DNA of 64,000 nt from Straminergon stramineum (GCA_963920665.1 OY987266.1:3291001-3355000); one strand, 5' to 3'; positions 46,440 to 59,374 are shown, counted from the stretch's first letter. Notes: a model not told the origin generated them from the letters alone. Translations and numbers: made by a program.

Positions 46440-46690
46440 TAAGTATATAGAGGTACGTTTTGTTTTCTTCAATGCACTGTTGATGTATAGCAATCTACAT
46501 TTCAAGAGGTGAACACTTTTAGTAACCATTACATTTCAACTTCAAATTTTTGTATCTAAATCCACAAAGGTCCACAAATGCATGGATTAGATGTTGATTT
46601 CCTTTTTCTCTCTTTAAAAAATTACTGAAAAATATTTCAAGGTAGTTAGGTTTTCCCAAAATGTAATCAATTTCTTAAAGGCATGATTTT
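46440..46690. repeat. Dispersed repeat copy
   Basis: Matches 33120-33400 and 7180-7400: TACGTTTTGTTTTCTTCAAT, CATTTCAACTTCAAA, TTACTGAAAAATATTTCAAG. Confidence 0.5.
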
Positions 46691-46910
46691 TGGACCTCCT
46701 ATTCTTAGTAGAAACAAACCCTTATTCAAGAAATTCTAATAATAGTTATCTTGTGAGTGCATACTATCATTGAAGTGTTGAGATAGGGTTGTCTTTTGGA
46801 GATTCATTAGGCCAAGCAAGAATTGTCATTGACCATGGGAATTGAGAAGTCTAAACAACTCCAATACACATGCTTTGCACACTTATAACTCCAAATCTTG
46901 AATATCCTGG

Positions 46911-47799
46911 AATGCCTAAAAGACTAAGTGTTTGTTCAACAAACACTTGAAAACTCGGGTAGAATCCTACAAAATTAATTTCAAAGATGCTATTGTGTGA
47001 GCATGTGAGCTTTGAGCATATGTATAACTAGGTATCCTATAACCATTGAAGGTGCTTATAATAGAAACACCTGTAATATGGTATCTATATCATTGTTACA
47101 CTATAATCGTGGAAGATTTTTTATAATAGAGATATCTATAACATAGGTGTATAGTATTCTAGGCTCATGGGCTCAAGCTCCTAGGCTCACATAATAGCAA
47201 CCCTCAAGCGGTTTCGAGAAAAAAACATTTTATTCTAACTTCAAGCCCTATTATCTTGCAATCTTTGAAAAAGTTCTTGAAAATTTTCCCACACATTTAA
47301 AATGTTTGTCCCCTAACATTTTATCATTTGTATTTCAAATAAAAAATTTCCTCATTACACAAAAAATCATTAAAAAATGACTAGTATATTGCCAATTTAC
47401 TTAACTTCCTTGCATTATAGGGTGATTTAGAGTAAGCTAAACTCCATATTTGCTTCTGAAATATTGCATGAGGGTATCTAACAAGATTTACAAATCAATG
47501 GTGGAAAGACTCAAATTCACCAAGAACAAAATATTACTCCAAGAGAGCTTGAAGTTTGCTAACTCCATTTTACAAGATAGAAAAAAAGTTATTTTTTTCA
47601 TTTCAAATGTTATAATCTTTCAATCCAAAAGGGCAAATAGGGTGAAAATTTTCAACACATTGTCACAGTAGTTTGCTACACTTTTGTACAGTTGAAGTTC
47701 AAATCAAAGCTTTTATTTTGAATTTTGGGCAATATACTAAAAAAATGGTAGTTCTTGACAATTTCTCTTGAAAAACACCCTCGGTCCTTTAAGGGTTAA
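46911..47799 (+). mobile_element. T3-type element, long and degraded (about 890 bp)
   Basis: The right end CTCGGTCCTTTAAGGGTTAA matches the T3 terminus at 33004 almost exactly. The left end GCCTAAAAGACTAAGTG is mutated. Internal words GTTATAATCTTTCAATCC and TGGTAGTTCTTGACAATTTC match T3. It is about 300 bp longer than the reference copy, so it carries an insertion or duplication. Confidence 0.55.
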
Positions 47800-49599
47800 A
47801 CAACAAACCATTGAGCCTATGGAGGCATGGTAAGAAGTCAAACTTGAATTTCACATAATTCTTGGTTTTAAATGTCTTTAAGCTTGAATAAGAATGTATA
47901 GCTCCAATAATCTATACTTTCTTCTATTCTTAGCTTTTCAAAAAAATTTAAAATTATGATTTTTGTAAATCTAAAGGTTGCATCTTGAAATCTTAAAATA
48001 TGCCATTTTGAACTTTTCTATCAAATTTCTCTTACTATAAGCTCAAGGAGTACACCAATTAAGATAGCCATAAACAATGCAAGCTCTATAAACCATCCCT
48101 ACATATTATCCTCATATCCTTATATGGTGTGGAGATGAATAAGAGTTTATAAGTGGACAAAAATGGAATAAAAGGTGGATGTACAATTTATGAAGTAACA
48201 TTCACATGTATGGATTCCAAACAACTAAAAGGAATAAAAATTTGTTCAACGAACTTCAACATCTTTATTTTCAAATCAAGATCTCTTCATTGCACAATGA
48301 CATGAGATCAATATTAAAGGCCTGATATTAATAGTTGATTGCATTTAAAGAAAATTGGACACAAATAAAGGAGACCTTTAATTCACAAAATAAAAATACA
48401 AGACCTCAACCACAAACAGCTAACAATTGATTGCATTAGATTCTAACAAAGAAGAGGTAGGGTTAATGAAACCCAATGATCCTTATTATTTCATCTTCTT
48501 ATTCCAAAATTTTCTCATAACATGAGAATTGAAAACATCTTCTACCTTTCTATGAAGCACCAAATTTGACAAATTTGAAGCACAATATTTAGAATAAAGT
48601 TGATTGCAGAAAAAATACATCAGTGGTAGCATTGAGTACTTCTAAGTTGAGGTGTGAGTGTGGTGAGGGTCAAGATTGGGGAAGCTCAACAAGTGATTAC
48701 AATATGGACTCTAGAAATGGTGAAGTTTTCTCTCACTCTAACAAAGTTTCGTTGGGAAAAGAACTACAACATTAGGTGCAAGAAGAAAGAAACATAGATG
48801 AGTAGTTGGATGGAATTTTGGACGTCAAAATTCTTAGTGATGTAAAGGTGTGGAGGTGGCCACAAAGAAACAACCACATGATCTTGAATTTGAGGCAACA
48901 ACAGAGCAAAGCATACTAGGCTTCGAAGGTCTATAGCCAAGCAAAGAAGTTTCAACGAGTGGGAAGCAAGTGACTTCAAGTACACGAAGAGCCAACATCA
49001 AGAATGGGAGATGGAGACAGTTGACACATCAAAGGAAAGAAGCACTAGTTCATGGGGAGCCTCATAAAAAGGCATCACATACAAATAGGAATAATTAGGG
49101 TCATGAATTGGCAAAGAATAGGAAGAGGTGGCAAAGGAGACAACAAGCCATACAAAGGATCAATGTTGAAAGGATCACTTCAATATTGGGAAGAAAAAAA
49201 ACAAAACAAGCAGATCATACACTATTACAAATCTACGATGTAAAGAATATTTCAATACATGGTTTTATCTTAGTCTAGGTTGACATTAGTACGATTGTAT
49301 AAAAAATAATGCAAATTTAGCTAAACAAATCATGGCGAAATAACTAGATCAAGACCAATGATATTTAGAAATGATTGGTCTTAGCAAAGGTGATTCTTAA
49401 TCACAAGAGCCTTTGAATGTGAAGGTGATTTCAAGAGCTATTTGGGCAATAGTTTAGATCAATCAAAGCCCACAATTTGTCATCCCTCATCTACTACAAA
49501 GAAGAACTAGTAGATAGCTTGGTTGCTAGAACAATCTCACCCATTTGGGATTAGTTTGTTTCGATTCCATCTTAGAGCTATTAACATTACAAATTATCC
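47800..49599. other. AT-rich spacer
   Basis: No gene or delimited element is recognised. At 48650-49200 the + strand is purine-rich with short frames on both strands, none protein-like. Confidence 0.35.
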
Positions 49600-50532
49600 T
49601 TAACCCCTAAACGCCCAAACTGCCTTTTTTGGCAACATAGCGATTTTGGGCAGCTCACTACGAATGGAGTTTTTCTTTGTTTTCTTTGAAATTTTCACAC
49701 AACATGTGCCCGAGGAGTATCTTCAAGGCCCAACAATTTTCATAACTTTTGACTTCATGGTTAAAAAGTTATTGCATGATATGTAATTTTCATTGATCTT
49801 CGGGCAGTCCAAAAATTTCTTAAAAAAACACTTTTTTAAGAAATAAAAATTTGAAATTGGTTTTCTAGATTTATATGTACATGGAAAGCATTGAATCATT
49901 CCATTTTTATTTATGAGATGAAAGTTATGAGGCGTTTTAGTTTGCAGGCAGTTTCAAATTCTCTACTCTAAAATAAACTTTGAAGTCCTTTACTTCACTC
50001 AATTTTCAATATTTTTTGAAAAAAATAAAATCATAGGGTGTGGATTGTTTATTAAAACATTACAACCATTGGGATTGGGATTTTTTAATTCCATAACAAA
50101 ATTCTTCACAATGTAGTATTTTGAATCATTCTCTACTTCTTTGTACTCACTTTCTTTTTCCTATATGTTGTACAATTTCAAATGATTTGAATTTTTTCAA
50201 GCATGTAGCCAACTTGCCTTGAAGATTGAATTCAAAGAGTAACCACCATTTTGGAATTTTTTTCATAGAAATGTCGCCTTGTGAAGTGCAGCTGCCCGTT
50301 TTTTCACAGGGCCCAAAAAAGGATTTTTGCTAATTCAAATGCTAATATTTTACAATCTACATGGTGGAAAATTCTGAAATTTTTTCCACATCTTCTCAAA
50401 TAAGTTTAGTACAAGACCTTACGGTTACATGTGTCCAAAAATGTTTTTTTCGTAAAATTTGGTACTTGTTCTAGAAATGACAGTTTGGGAGCGTTTTTGG
50501 TGAAAACATAGTTGAAAACATTTAGGGGTTAA
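49600..50532 (+). mobile_element. TTAA-flanked element, class T4, reference copy (933 bp)
   Basis: It opens TTAACCCCTAAACGCCC and closes CATTTAGGGGTTAA, giving 12 matching terminal bases and TTAA at both edges. Its 5' segment (GCGATTTTGGGCAGCTC, CACTACGAAT, GAAATTTTCACACAACATGT) is recognisably related to the 5' segment of T3 at 32465. An inverted full-length copy lies at 54178-55109. No coding capacity. Confidence 0.75.
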
Positions 50533-52153
50533 ATCTCAATCCTATTTCTACTTCATAATTTTTTAAGAATGAAAATCAAGTCATCTTTTAAATATAACTT
50601 ATTTCCTCAATTATCAATTCAATTCTTCAACATAAAAAATTGTAAAATCAAGAAATGTATTGCAAAAATTTTAAGTCAAGGTAAGATTCGAAGTCCACTC
50701 CTCTAATCACTCCAGGTACAAAAAATCCATATTCTACAATTTAAATGAAAAATAATATCTAGTGGTCTACACTATTGAAGCTTTTGAAATTTCTTCAACA
50801 CAATTTAACACTAATTTAGAGAAAGATACTATTGTTAAATATGCAAAAAAATTGTTTAAGTGTTTTCAACTTTGCAATAGAGATGCAATTTGGAGTGTTT
50901 TTTAAGGGAAAGAAGACCTTGATCCATTAGTGGTTAATAAAAAAACTAATAAAGTTTGACCAAGTGGGAATGTGGAATGTCCTTTTAAGGGTTAAAGAAT
51001 ATTGATTGATTTCATTTATCCAAGCAAGGATTGCAATTTTGTTTGACTAGTTCTTCAATCTTGAAGTGCATGCCTTCTCTACTATGTAAATAGGTTTGAT
51101 TATCAATGCCCCTACCATAACATTCACTAGCCTTCATGCCCTCTTTCTTTCCTTCATACACCCTACTCATCAAATTGACCCTTCATACATTCATTTAGCT
51201 ACTAATGGGTGTAGAATATTTCACACCATCTACAATAGAGCCAAGGCAATGACAATGCATGCTACTAAATGTTATGTGTGATCAAAGTTTTTTTATCTTC
51301 TCTTTAGAATATCCTCGGTTATGGCCCAATGAAAGAGCACCATAATAATAAATCCTAAGCATGTTCCAACAAACGCTTTTGAAACGAGGTAGACCCCACA
51401 ATGACCCAACCTTTTTACATTACTTGGAACTCTAAAGCACCTAACATCCTACTCGTGGATAGTTAGATACTTCCTATGTCCCTAAATAAATCCAAGGGAT
51501 CCAAATATACTTGTCCCAAATTAAATTTGTCATGGTGCAAGAAATTAGCCTTCCACAATTTGATCAACAACAACTAAAGCTAATTCATACACCTTGGAGC
51601 AAAAGAATCCACAAATACGACTATTTGGCAATTTGATCCCTACAAAGGGAACTAAAACACAACCTCTAACCCACCCCTATACAACAACTTCTACTAACAA
51701 ATCTCTTGTTTAGAATTTCTTGGAGTTGAAGCACAAGACATCATTAGAATAGAAAATAAAGGACATCATTGGGCTTCATTGCACTAACGTTGGTTGGAGA
51801 ATGATCCCAAATAATAGCACTAGAGTAGTTCCAAAAGGGGAGAAATTTGTCAATTTTGTTGCTTGTTTTCAACATGCACCACTTCACCATTGACAACCAC
51901 TCTTTCACACCTAATGGGGTTTATTAGAAGCTACAATAACGATGCATTCCTCTAAAATAGCAACTCACATATTAATCTAGCCATTTCTAGGAACCCCTGG
52001 ATTTATTTTGGGACACATGGAGTGCTATTCATGTTGCTAGTGTTAGAGACAAAGATGGATGATTGGTTGGAGGAGTTACATGTTTGATGGTCATTGTTTT
52101 TACCATAGTTGCTAGCTTGCTAGCTGTGCTCTGCATAAAAGCAAAAATTAAGC
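50533..52153. other. AT-rich spacer
   Basis: No gene is seen. CCTTTTAAGGGTTAA at about 50982-50995 is an orphan clan-type right end. The rest holds no feature I can support. Confidence 0.35.
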
Positions 52154-52156
52154 TTA

Positions 52157-52625
52157 GAGTAGCTCCAATGCACACACTATTACAAGTACAATATCCAAAT
52201 TTTGAAGAGGAAGTAGGTAGACCTCATTCCATGTTGGCAACTTTTTTTTAAAAATTGCCCCAATGCAAAGTTTGCAATTCAAACCGCAAATGAACCTTTA
52301 TCGCATTATAAAAAGAAGGAGAAAGAAGATTCTGCATTAAATAAAGATTTTCATGCAAAATAGGAGAGCTCAGTTCTATTAGCATGCAGAACAAGGTAAA
52401 AAAGGGATGACATTGTTGACTTTGGCTATAGTGTGCCACCTCACGGGCTCTTCATATTTCTTCAAAATGATGAGTAGGGGATGGATAATGATGGGCCCAG
52501 GAATAACCAATGACCAATGCCAGTTGCATTGGGGCATGTTTTTTTAGTTCCCTTTGTCATCGAAACTTGACATATGTGTCATCAAAACTTGGCATATGTG
52601 TTTCTGTCTAGCATTGGAGCTGCTC
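52157..52625. mobile_element. Tourist-like MITE (469 bp) with a nested element
   Basis: TIRs GAGTAGCTCCAATGC and, on the other strand, GAGCAGCTCCAATGC match at 14 of 15. TTA flanks both sides (52154-52156 and 52626-52628). Inside, GCCCCAATGC (52256) and GCATTGGGGC (52526) beside A/T runs form a second inverted pair spanning about 52241-52547, so one element sits in another. Confidence 0.6.
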
Positions 52626-52626
52626 T

Positions 52627-53047
52627 TAAGGTAGACCAACCTATTTCTGCCAACTTCCTATAATTGCCATCCTATTTTTGGCCCCATCTCCACCATAAAA
52701 CTCACCCAAATCCATTCACTATTATGACAATTTCAATGCATTAATTTCAACTTGGGTAACATGTCAGCCATTGATTGGTGGATACTCTAGTGCTAATAGG
52801 TAGATGTAATGGCGGTTATAGGTTTAGGATAGGACATTTATGGCTCTAGTCTAGTGGTGGTTCTGTAATTCGGGGCAGACCACATTAAAAATTCACCAAG
52901 ATTACAATTTTTATTGTAAAATTATAATTCCACTTGGGTTTGATTCGTGAAACATGTGCACACCTCTGAAAAATATGTGCCCCTCCTAGAGTTGGTCCTA
53001 ATATACTCAGATAGCGATTCAGGGTGGTAATAGACTGGTCTACCTTA
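52627..53047. mobile_element. TIR element abutting the Tourist-like MITE
   Basis: TAAGGTAGACCA at 52627 is a perfect 12-bp inverted match to TGGTCTACCTTA near 53036-53047. It starts at the TTA duplication of the previous MITE. Non-coding. Confidence 0.45.
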
Positions 53048-53489
53048 GCTGTTACCTTAGCTGTTGCATTGGGGCACATTTTTTTGGTGTAGTTCCCCAG
53101 TTCTCACAGTTCTTACCGTTACTGCGTCAGTAACGGTATATCTTACACTTTGCATTGAGGATGCTCTTAGCGTAGGTTTTTTCGTATTTTTGGCTTACAT
53201 TGCCCGGGGATCACAGTTATGATGTCTGATCTCTAAAGGATTGAAGGAGGCGGAATTGACTGCAATCCATCATGTGAAAGTTATGGAGCAATAGGCCCAC
53301 TTGGGCAATAAATTTAATTAGTGGCCAACTGGGGAAGCCAGATATCAGCAATTTCAGGTGACGTCAGATGACGTTGGGTGACGACTCTATAGTCTAAAAT
53401 TGTAAAACTGTAACTAAGAAAGATACCTTACCTTAATGCAATTTCCAGATTTGTAGTGGACATGTGGCTGCACCTGACAATGGTGCACT

Positions 53490-54120
53490 TTGAGCGTACT
53501 CCATAAACTTTCTGCATTTTGCAAGGCGGGTGGTGATGCCTGCCAGGTCCATCCAATGGGCTATATCGCTAAAAGTTTGTGCTATGGGGGGAAAGTGTCA
53601 GTGCTCTTGTCTCATGCGGTTCGCAAGCCACACTTTGGCTTGCAAACCCCCCCCCATTTTGCACGCCACCCAAGACTTTTGGCCCAGCCTCTTAAGAGCT
53701 TCACCACCCGTCTGACAAAATGTTGGCTTGCAAAATGCCAAGCCATCCACTTTGCCAGCCGGGTGGAAATCAACCACCCCACCTATAGCTTGTTTAAGAG
53801 GCCCAGATTAGCCAAATTGGGAGGTAAATATGAAAAGGCACACATGCTGTAAAAATCATGCCTTCATGCGATTTGACGCAGGTGAAAAACAAACTTCTCG
53901 ACGCAGAGGAAATCTAGCCCACAGTTATAGAAAGCAATGTTGCATTCATCATACCTTGTTTTGCCAACCGCGACTTGGCTAGCAAAAACACCTCCGTTCT
54001 GCCAACGGGTGGGGCGGTTTTGCAGGCCAATTCACACTAGTCATCCATTTTGCCAAATGGGTGGTGATGCTGTAACAAGTTAATCTGTTTTGCAAGAATG
54101 GTGGGGATGCTCTTAGGACC
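53490..54120. repeat. Region with recurrent TTTGC...GGGTGG words
   Basis: TTTGCAAGGCGGGTGGTGATG, TTTGCCAGCCGGGTGG, CTGCCAACGGGTGGGG, TTTGCCAAATGGGTGGTGATG and TTTGCAAGAATGGTGGGGATG-type words recur at irregular spacing on a GC-richer background. The segment ends GATGCTCTTA, like the MITE end at 53160. The longest open frame (53490-53852) is built from these words and is not recognised. Confidence 0.4.
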
Positions 54121-54177
54121 CTATATTCACAAGATTCATCATTGTTTTGTTAAACAAACCGACTCTAAATATGCTAA

Positions 54178-55109
54178 TTAACCCCAAAAGTTACTTGACT
54201 ATGTTAGCACCCAAAACTCTCAAAAACTGTCATTTCTAATACAAGTACCAAATTTTTGAAAAATATCATTTTTGGACACATGTAACCATAGGATCTTGTA
54301 GTACAATAGATTGAAAAGATGTGGAAAAAAATTCAGAAAATTCCACCATCTAGATTGGAAGATATTAGCATTTGAAGTGACAAAAATCCTATTTTTGACC
54401 CTGTGAAAAAATGGGCAGCTGCACTTCACAAGGTCACATTTTTATGAAAAAATGTCCAAAATGGTGGTGCTTCTTTAGATTCATTCTAAAACTCAAGTTG
54501 GCTACATGCTTGAAAATTTTCAGATCATTTGGAATTGTGCAACATATAGGAAAAAAATAGTAAGTAGAAAGATATAGAGAATGATTCAAAATACTAAATT
54601 GTTAACAATTTAGTAATGGAATTGAGAATTTCCAATCCCAATGGTTGTAATGTTGTAATAGACAATCTACCCCTAATGTTATTATTTTTTTCCAAAAATA
54701 TTGAAAATTGAGTTAAATAAAGGGCTTCAAATTTATTTTAGAGTAGAGAATCCATACTTGCCCTCAAACTAAAACATCTCATAACTTTTGACTCATTGAT
54801 CAAAATGGAAGGATTCAAAGCTTTGTATGTACATATAAATCTAGAAAACCGGTTTCAAATTTTTATTTTTGAAAAAAATGATTTTTTTAGATCTGCCTAG
54901 ATTGCCTGAGTTGAGAAACAAACTACATATTAGGCCAAATCTTTTGACTCATATTTCCAAATGACCTCAAATTTAGTGCACATGAAAGATATTCCTCATC
55001 CTCATCTTCTATTAAATTTTGGGCCCAAAATATGAAAATCTCTAGTCACACATACTTGCCAAAAATTGCTATATTGCCAAAAAAAAAACCTTGGTTTTTT
55101 AGGGGTTAA
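54178..55109 (-). mobile_element. TTAA-flanked element, class T4, inverted copy (932 bp)
   Basis: On the + strand it opens TTAACCCCAAAAGTTACTTG and closes GGTTTTTTAGGGGTTAA. Its interior is the reverse complement of 49600-50532 (for example GCTGCACTTCACAAGG against CTTGTGAAGTGCAGC). Nearly identical in length to the reference copy. Confidence 0.72.
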
Positions 55110-56381
55110 CCAACCAACATGTCCTTGTTGCTTGCCTCTCTTTTTATGGAGAAAGGTGGACACCTCCAACATCCACTTTTTGCTAGTGTGCATAGTTCCT
55201 ATTATTAGAATGCTCAAATGCTCGTATTTTCTTGTTGGCAAGTGAAAAGAGGTTCCAACACATCAAAGAACACGGGATTTAGATACCGGATGCAAAAGTT
55301 ATGATGCCTCAAAGTTTTTTTGGTAGAGGTTTTATAATTGTTTCTTCCACCTAGGTACATATTTGTTTTGGAGATGTACAGATAGTAATGATGGCAATTT
55401 TGGATTAGTGGCATACTTAAGGGTGCCAATCTTGGATAATAAGGTAATAATGTGAAAGGAATTTTGTTATGCGAATTTTTATGCTGAGCCACTTGAGTGG
55501 CAAGGATTGTTATTTTTCATAAGGAGACTCTACTTTCATGTCACCAGATGTGATTTCTATGATTGAATGGTTAGATCTACGTTCAATTATTGAACCCCCA
55601 AATGTCAATTGTATGTTTTAGGTCATTTTTCACTTTCGGACAAGCCCTTCTGAGTAGAATATTTGTTGGACTCTTGTGACATTTTGACAAGAAGTGTATT
55701 TCACTACTAGCTTGATGCCTAGAAAATTCTACAACAAATAGAGTTGTAGTTCAAAAGTTATACACCAAAGAATGTTTCCTTCTAATATAGGGGCAATCCA
55801 AGTAGACATAATACATATGGAGTATAATAGATCCTTTGTGATAATCTTTTGTCAATCATGTATCTTCTCTTTGTGCCACTTGTTCTCTAAAAGTCGAACA
55901 AGTACATTTTCTTTCTCATGACCACATTTCTTTTACATTGTTGGTTAATTTCTTTCTCATGACAATATATGTACACAAAGCAAGTGCCCTTGTACAATCA
56001 TATGTTGTGAGAGTTCTAAAAACCTATACCATAATCCAATTTTTTCATAATATGTATACAAAGAGTGCAAATATGTATTTCATTCTTTTGGAATCCAATT
56101 CCTTTCCAAGTTAAATGCAAAATTAATTTCCAAGCACATATAAGCTAATCACACCTAAAATCGACCATTCCCAAAGATTCTCCCATTTTCTTTTGAAGGG
56201 AAAGTGAACGAGGAAGATACCCAAAATGGTGAGGATTAGAAGAATGAGTGTAAGGTGGAGTAAGGGGGCCATCTCACACAACAAACAACTCTATTTATAG
56301 TATTGTCGAGGTGGCCACCTTACAAGTGGTCCATTTTGGGTACACTGTCCAAAATCCATTTGATATTTATTATGAAATGAT
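55110..56381. other. Spacer with dispersed repeat copy
   Basis: About 55200-55520 matches 40920-41420. No gene is seen in the rest. Confidence 0.4.
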
Positions 56382-56774
56382 ACTAGGGAGGCAACCTACT
56401 CCTAATCAGTGCCTCCATTCTAGCAACATAAGGTGGAGTAATTTTGATCACGAGGTGATTAGCAATGATTAATGTTGGTACACTTCCCAGCACAATTGTG
56501 GCGCATTATGATCGGCTACAAGACTCTCAATACTGCAACCAACCCTTGTTTGATTTTGCAACCAACCCTTGGTCGGAAATAAGAAGGTACGTATGACCAA
56601 TATGGGTGGAGTATAATCTTCAGCCCAAAAAATTGTAGTAATTTGAAAAATTATGAAAATCTTATGAACTCTATTTTTGCACATGGGAAAATTTTCCACT
56701 GTTGAAATCTCCCCTGTGAATACGTGTATATGCTTAAGTGCTTAAGTGGTCAGAAATGGGTTGCCTCCCCTAGT
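56382..56774 (+). mobile_element. TIR element with ACTAGGG ends (393 bp)
   Basis: The left end is ACTAGGGAGGCAACC and the right end, on the other strand, ACTAGGGGAGGCAACC. The outer symmetry extends to GATACT / AGTATC. The ends recall CACTA-type termini but lack the leading C. An old inverted copy lies at 18244-18593. Confidence 0.55.
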
Positions 56775-56999
56775 AGTATCAAGACATGCCATAGAGAAGA
56801 AGTTAAAACAGAAGTTTAGTGTAATTTCAGTAGTTACCTAATTGCTTGAGTGTACATACACATGGGGCGGCAACTTGAAGTTCTTTTTCTTTCTGGCAAT
56901 TTGTTGCTACTGTGAGACAGTTCCAGCCTGTCTAGACCAATCCCTCCATAAATATGCCCAATTGAGTGACAAACTGTATTGTGACAGTGACTGCCACTT

Positions 57000-58080
57000 T
57001 TGGGTGCATTGCGCGTGACTGTGTGCCGAGGGCATGCAAGCCTCGACTACATTATCAGTTTATATTCCAAAAATATGATAATAATAATCGCTGACGAGCG
57101 GAGAGCACGTCCCACCATTCTGGGGTCAAATAATAATTTTATGACACTCCAAGTCTCCAACCCAGTTGCTTGCTGTTTCGGAACATAAGCCCTCCCCCTC
57201 CCAGGCAATCCAGCACACACCTCAAACACCTCATCGCATCCAACTTGAGGAAGCTCCCAACTGTCCCCAGAATCTCCATCAATAGAAACACCGGTCCACA
57301 AATCAAAGATCAGTGGACATGAAGCTGACCACGTCGACAACACTATCCTATCAATCTATGATTCCGTCGAGAGCTCTAAAAATACTACTCCGTAGTACCG
57401 AATCTCTGGACCTGCAATGGGACCCAAACTACAGAGGGAATTGCAAAATTTCTGTGCGCTACAGTGGCAACTTGACTTGAGAAAAGAGAAAACTAAGCCT
57501 TTCGTTTTGTTTTTCTTATTTTAATTGACAGTTTGACACACTCTGCAGTCTGCACTGGCTGCTTGCCTGTCACCCCAAGTAAAGCCCGGCCGAGCAAAGA
57601 TCGTTTCCCGTCTGTCCCGGAATAAGGCATATGAAAAAATAGCAGATCTGGATCTCGGATGTGGAGATTCGCAGCTTTCTCTTCCACGCGCCGAATTGCG
57701 GCGACTATGGTTCCAAGGAATCACTCACTCACTCCTCACTTTTTCATTTTCTCTTTCGAAATTCCATTGCAAATGAGTAACCGCATCACTCCTCACTTTG
57801 AAATTGGAAAGCGGAAACAACAATTTCGAGTATCAAATTAATTGCTGGAGTGCCTTTTGTAAGTAGGGCACAGTTTCACTCGTGCGCAACAGTGTCCTGG
57901 GGGGGAAGGTCACCTCGAAGGTGCACCATCTGTAAAAGTTGCCGAGTCCACTGGCTGCTCCGCAACAGTAATAATAACTTAGCAGAGTCCAGTGGGCTAC
58001 AGTTCATTTATGAATTTTTCAGTCTGTTCACTAGAAAGTTCAGCAACTTTAGGAAGCTCTATAGTGCTCAAAAATGAACC
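57000..58080. other. GC-richer low-copy island, possible broken gene start
   Basis: This kilobase is GC-richer than both flanks and contains none of the repeat words used elsewhere. On the minus strand a frame of 98 codons (57343 to 57047) includes DGDSGDSWELPQVGCDEVFE, then VCAGLPGRGRAYVPKQQATG, which looks protein-like. It weakly recalls the CAG...P..G..YxPQG entry of the ARF/B3 region, but the spacing is wrong and I do not assign it. The minus-strand sequence at 57493-57724 resembles a leader. No continuation is found toward lower coordinates. Confidence 0.3.
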
Positions 58081-58709
58081 GATTTTGAAACCGCAAATTG
58101 CGTTGGAATTGCAACGAAGTCATCAATTTACCTTCATAACAAGTGAAAAACAAGTAATATAAAATTATAAAACAATTTGAATTTCTTTTATTCACTATCT
58201 ATGAGAACCATAGGATAGTCAATTCTTTTTGGAATTTGGGTGAAGAACATGCAAGAAATCATTCAAGCAATTCAAGTGCTATGAGAACAAGTACCTCTAG
58301 AGAAATTGTGAGGGTTCATTTCTCATATGTACCATTGAATACAAGTTGTAAATTTCACAAATGTTGGCAACACTAGATAGTACATGGTATACAAAAAACA
58401 TCAAATTCTTTGTATGATTTTCAATTAGATATGTGTGTTTGTGATGATGATAAAGTAGACTTAAGTGTGATTCCAACACAATTCGAAATTCGAAATTCCA
58501 TTCATTCTTGGGTGCACACTAGCATCCCAAAGTTCTCCTAATCTTAGGAGGATCTATGAATTCGTAAACAAAAAGTAGCCCATTGTACAATAGAGAATTA
58601 GAGAATCATTGTGTAGAATAAGCTTACATTTCGTGGAAAACAAACTCCCCGAAGTGGACAATGAATGATGGAAATACAAAAGAAGAAGTGAACATTGACA
58701 AAATCAAAC
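58081..58709. other. AT-rich spacer
   Basis: No gene or repeat is recognised. Confidence 0.35.
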
Positions 58710-59374
58710 TTAACCCCTAAATGCCCAAGGTCGTTTTTGAGTTTCTAGGAATTTGCTCAAAATTGAACAAAAATCCATCATTTTGATAAGTTGTACTCCA
58801 TATCAATTTTTTAAAATTTGTAACCATACAAATTAAAACTAGATATGTTAGAGATTACACAGGAAAAGAAAACACAACAATATCATTTATGGATTGAAAA
58901 ATTACAATAATGTTTGATCATGAGGGTGTTAAAATTGCAAAAGTGATTTGAAGTCTTTCAATTCTCTTTTCACAAGTCAAATGTGAGAAGTTGTTCACCA
59001 AAAAATTATAAGGTTAAAGGGCCTAACATGCATAACCCCAATCAATTTATGGCTTCTCCAAATCTACTCTACAATTTTTCTAAATGAATTTTGAATGTGG
59101 TCTTTTTTTCAAGATCTAGTGTATTTGAGGCTCATTTCCAAGAGCTCCCAACACTACAAATAGTTAAGATTGCAATGGCCCCCTTGGTACAAATTCTTGA
59201 ATAGAAAAATCATAATCAATCATTTTTAAATCAAATTTCTGATGCTAAGACTAGACTTCGAAAATAATTTCTCAAAAATACTAAATACTAAAAATAGAAA
59301 CTTGGTTAGGTTTTTTACTAACTCCAAAGTATTGTCGACACCAAAATTTGGTGCCTCAGGCATTTTGGGGTTAG
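58710..59374 (+). mobile_element. TTAA-type element, T4-like (665 bp)
   Basis: The left end TTAACCCCTAAATGCCCAAG matches the inverted right end (CTAACCCCAAAATGCCTGAG) at 16 of 20. The right edge is TTAG, one change from TTAA. The ends resemble those of 12639-13614. Non-coding. Confidence 0.65.

Noticed and set aside
57047..57343. Minus-strand frame as an auxin response factor fragment
   Set aside because: Only CAG, P, G, Y and P positions agree and the spacing is short by several residues, so it is kept as unidentified.
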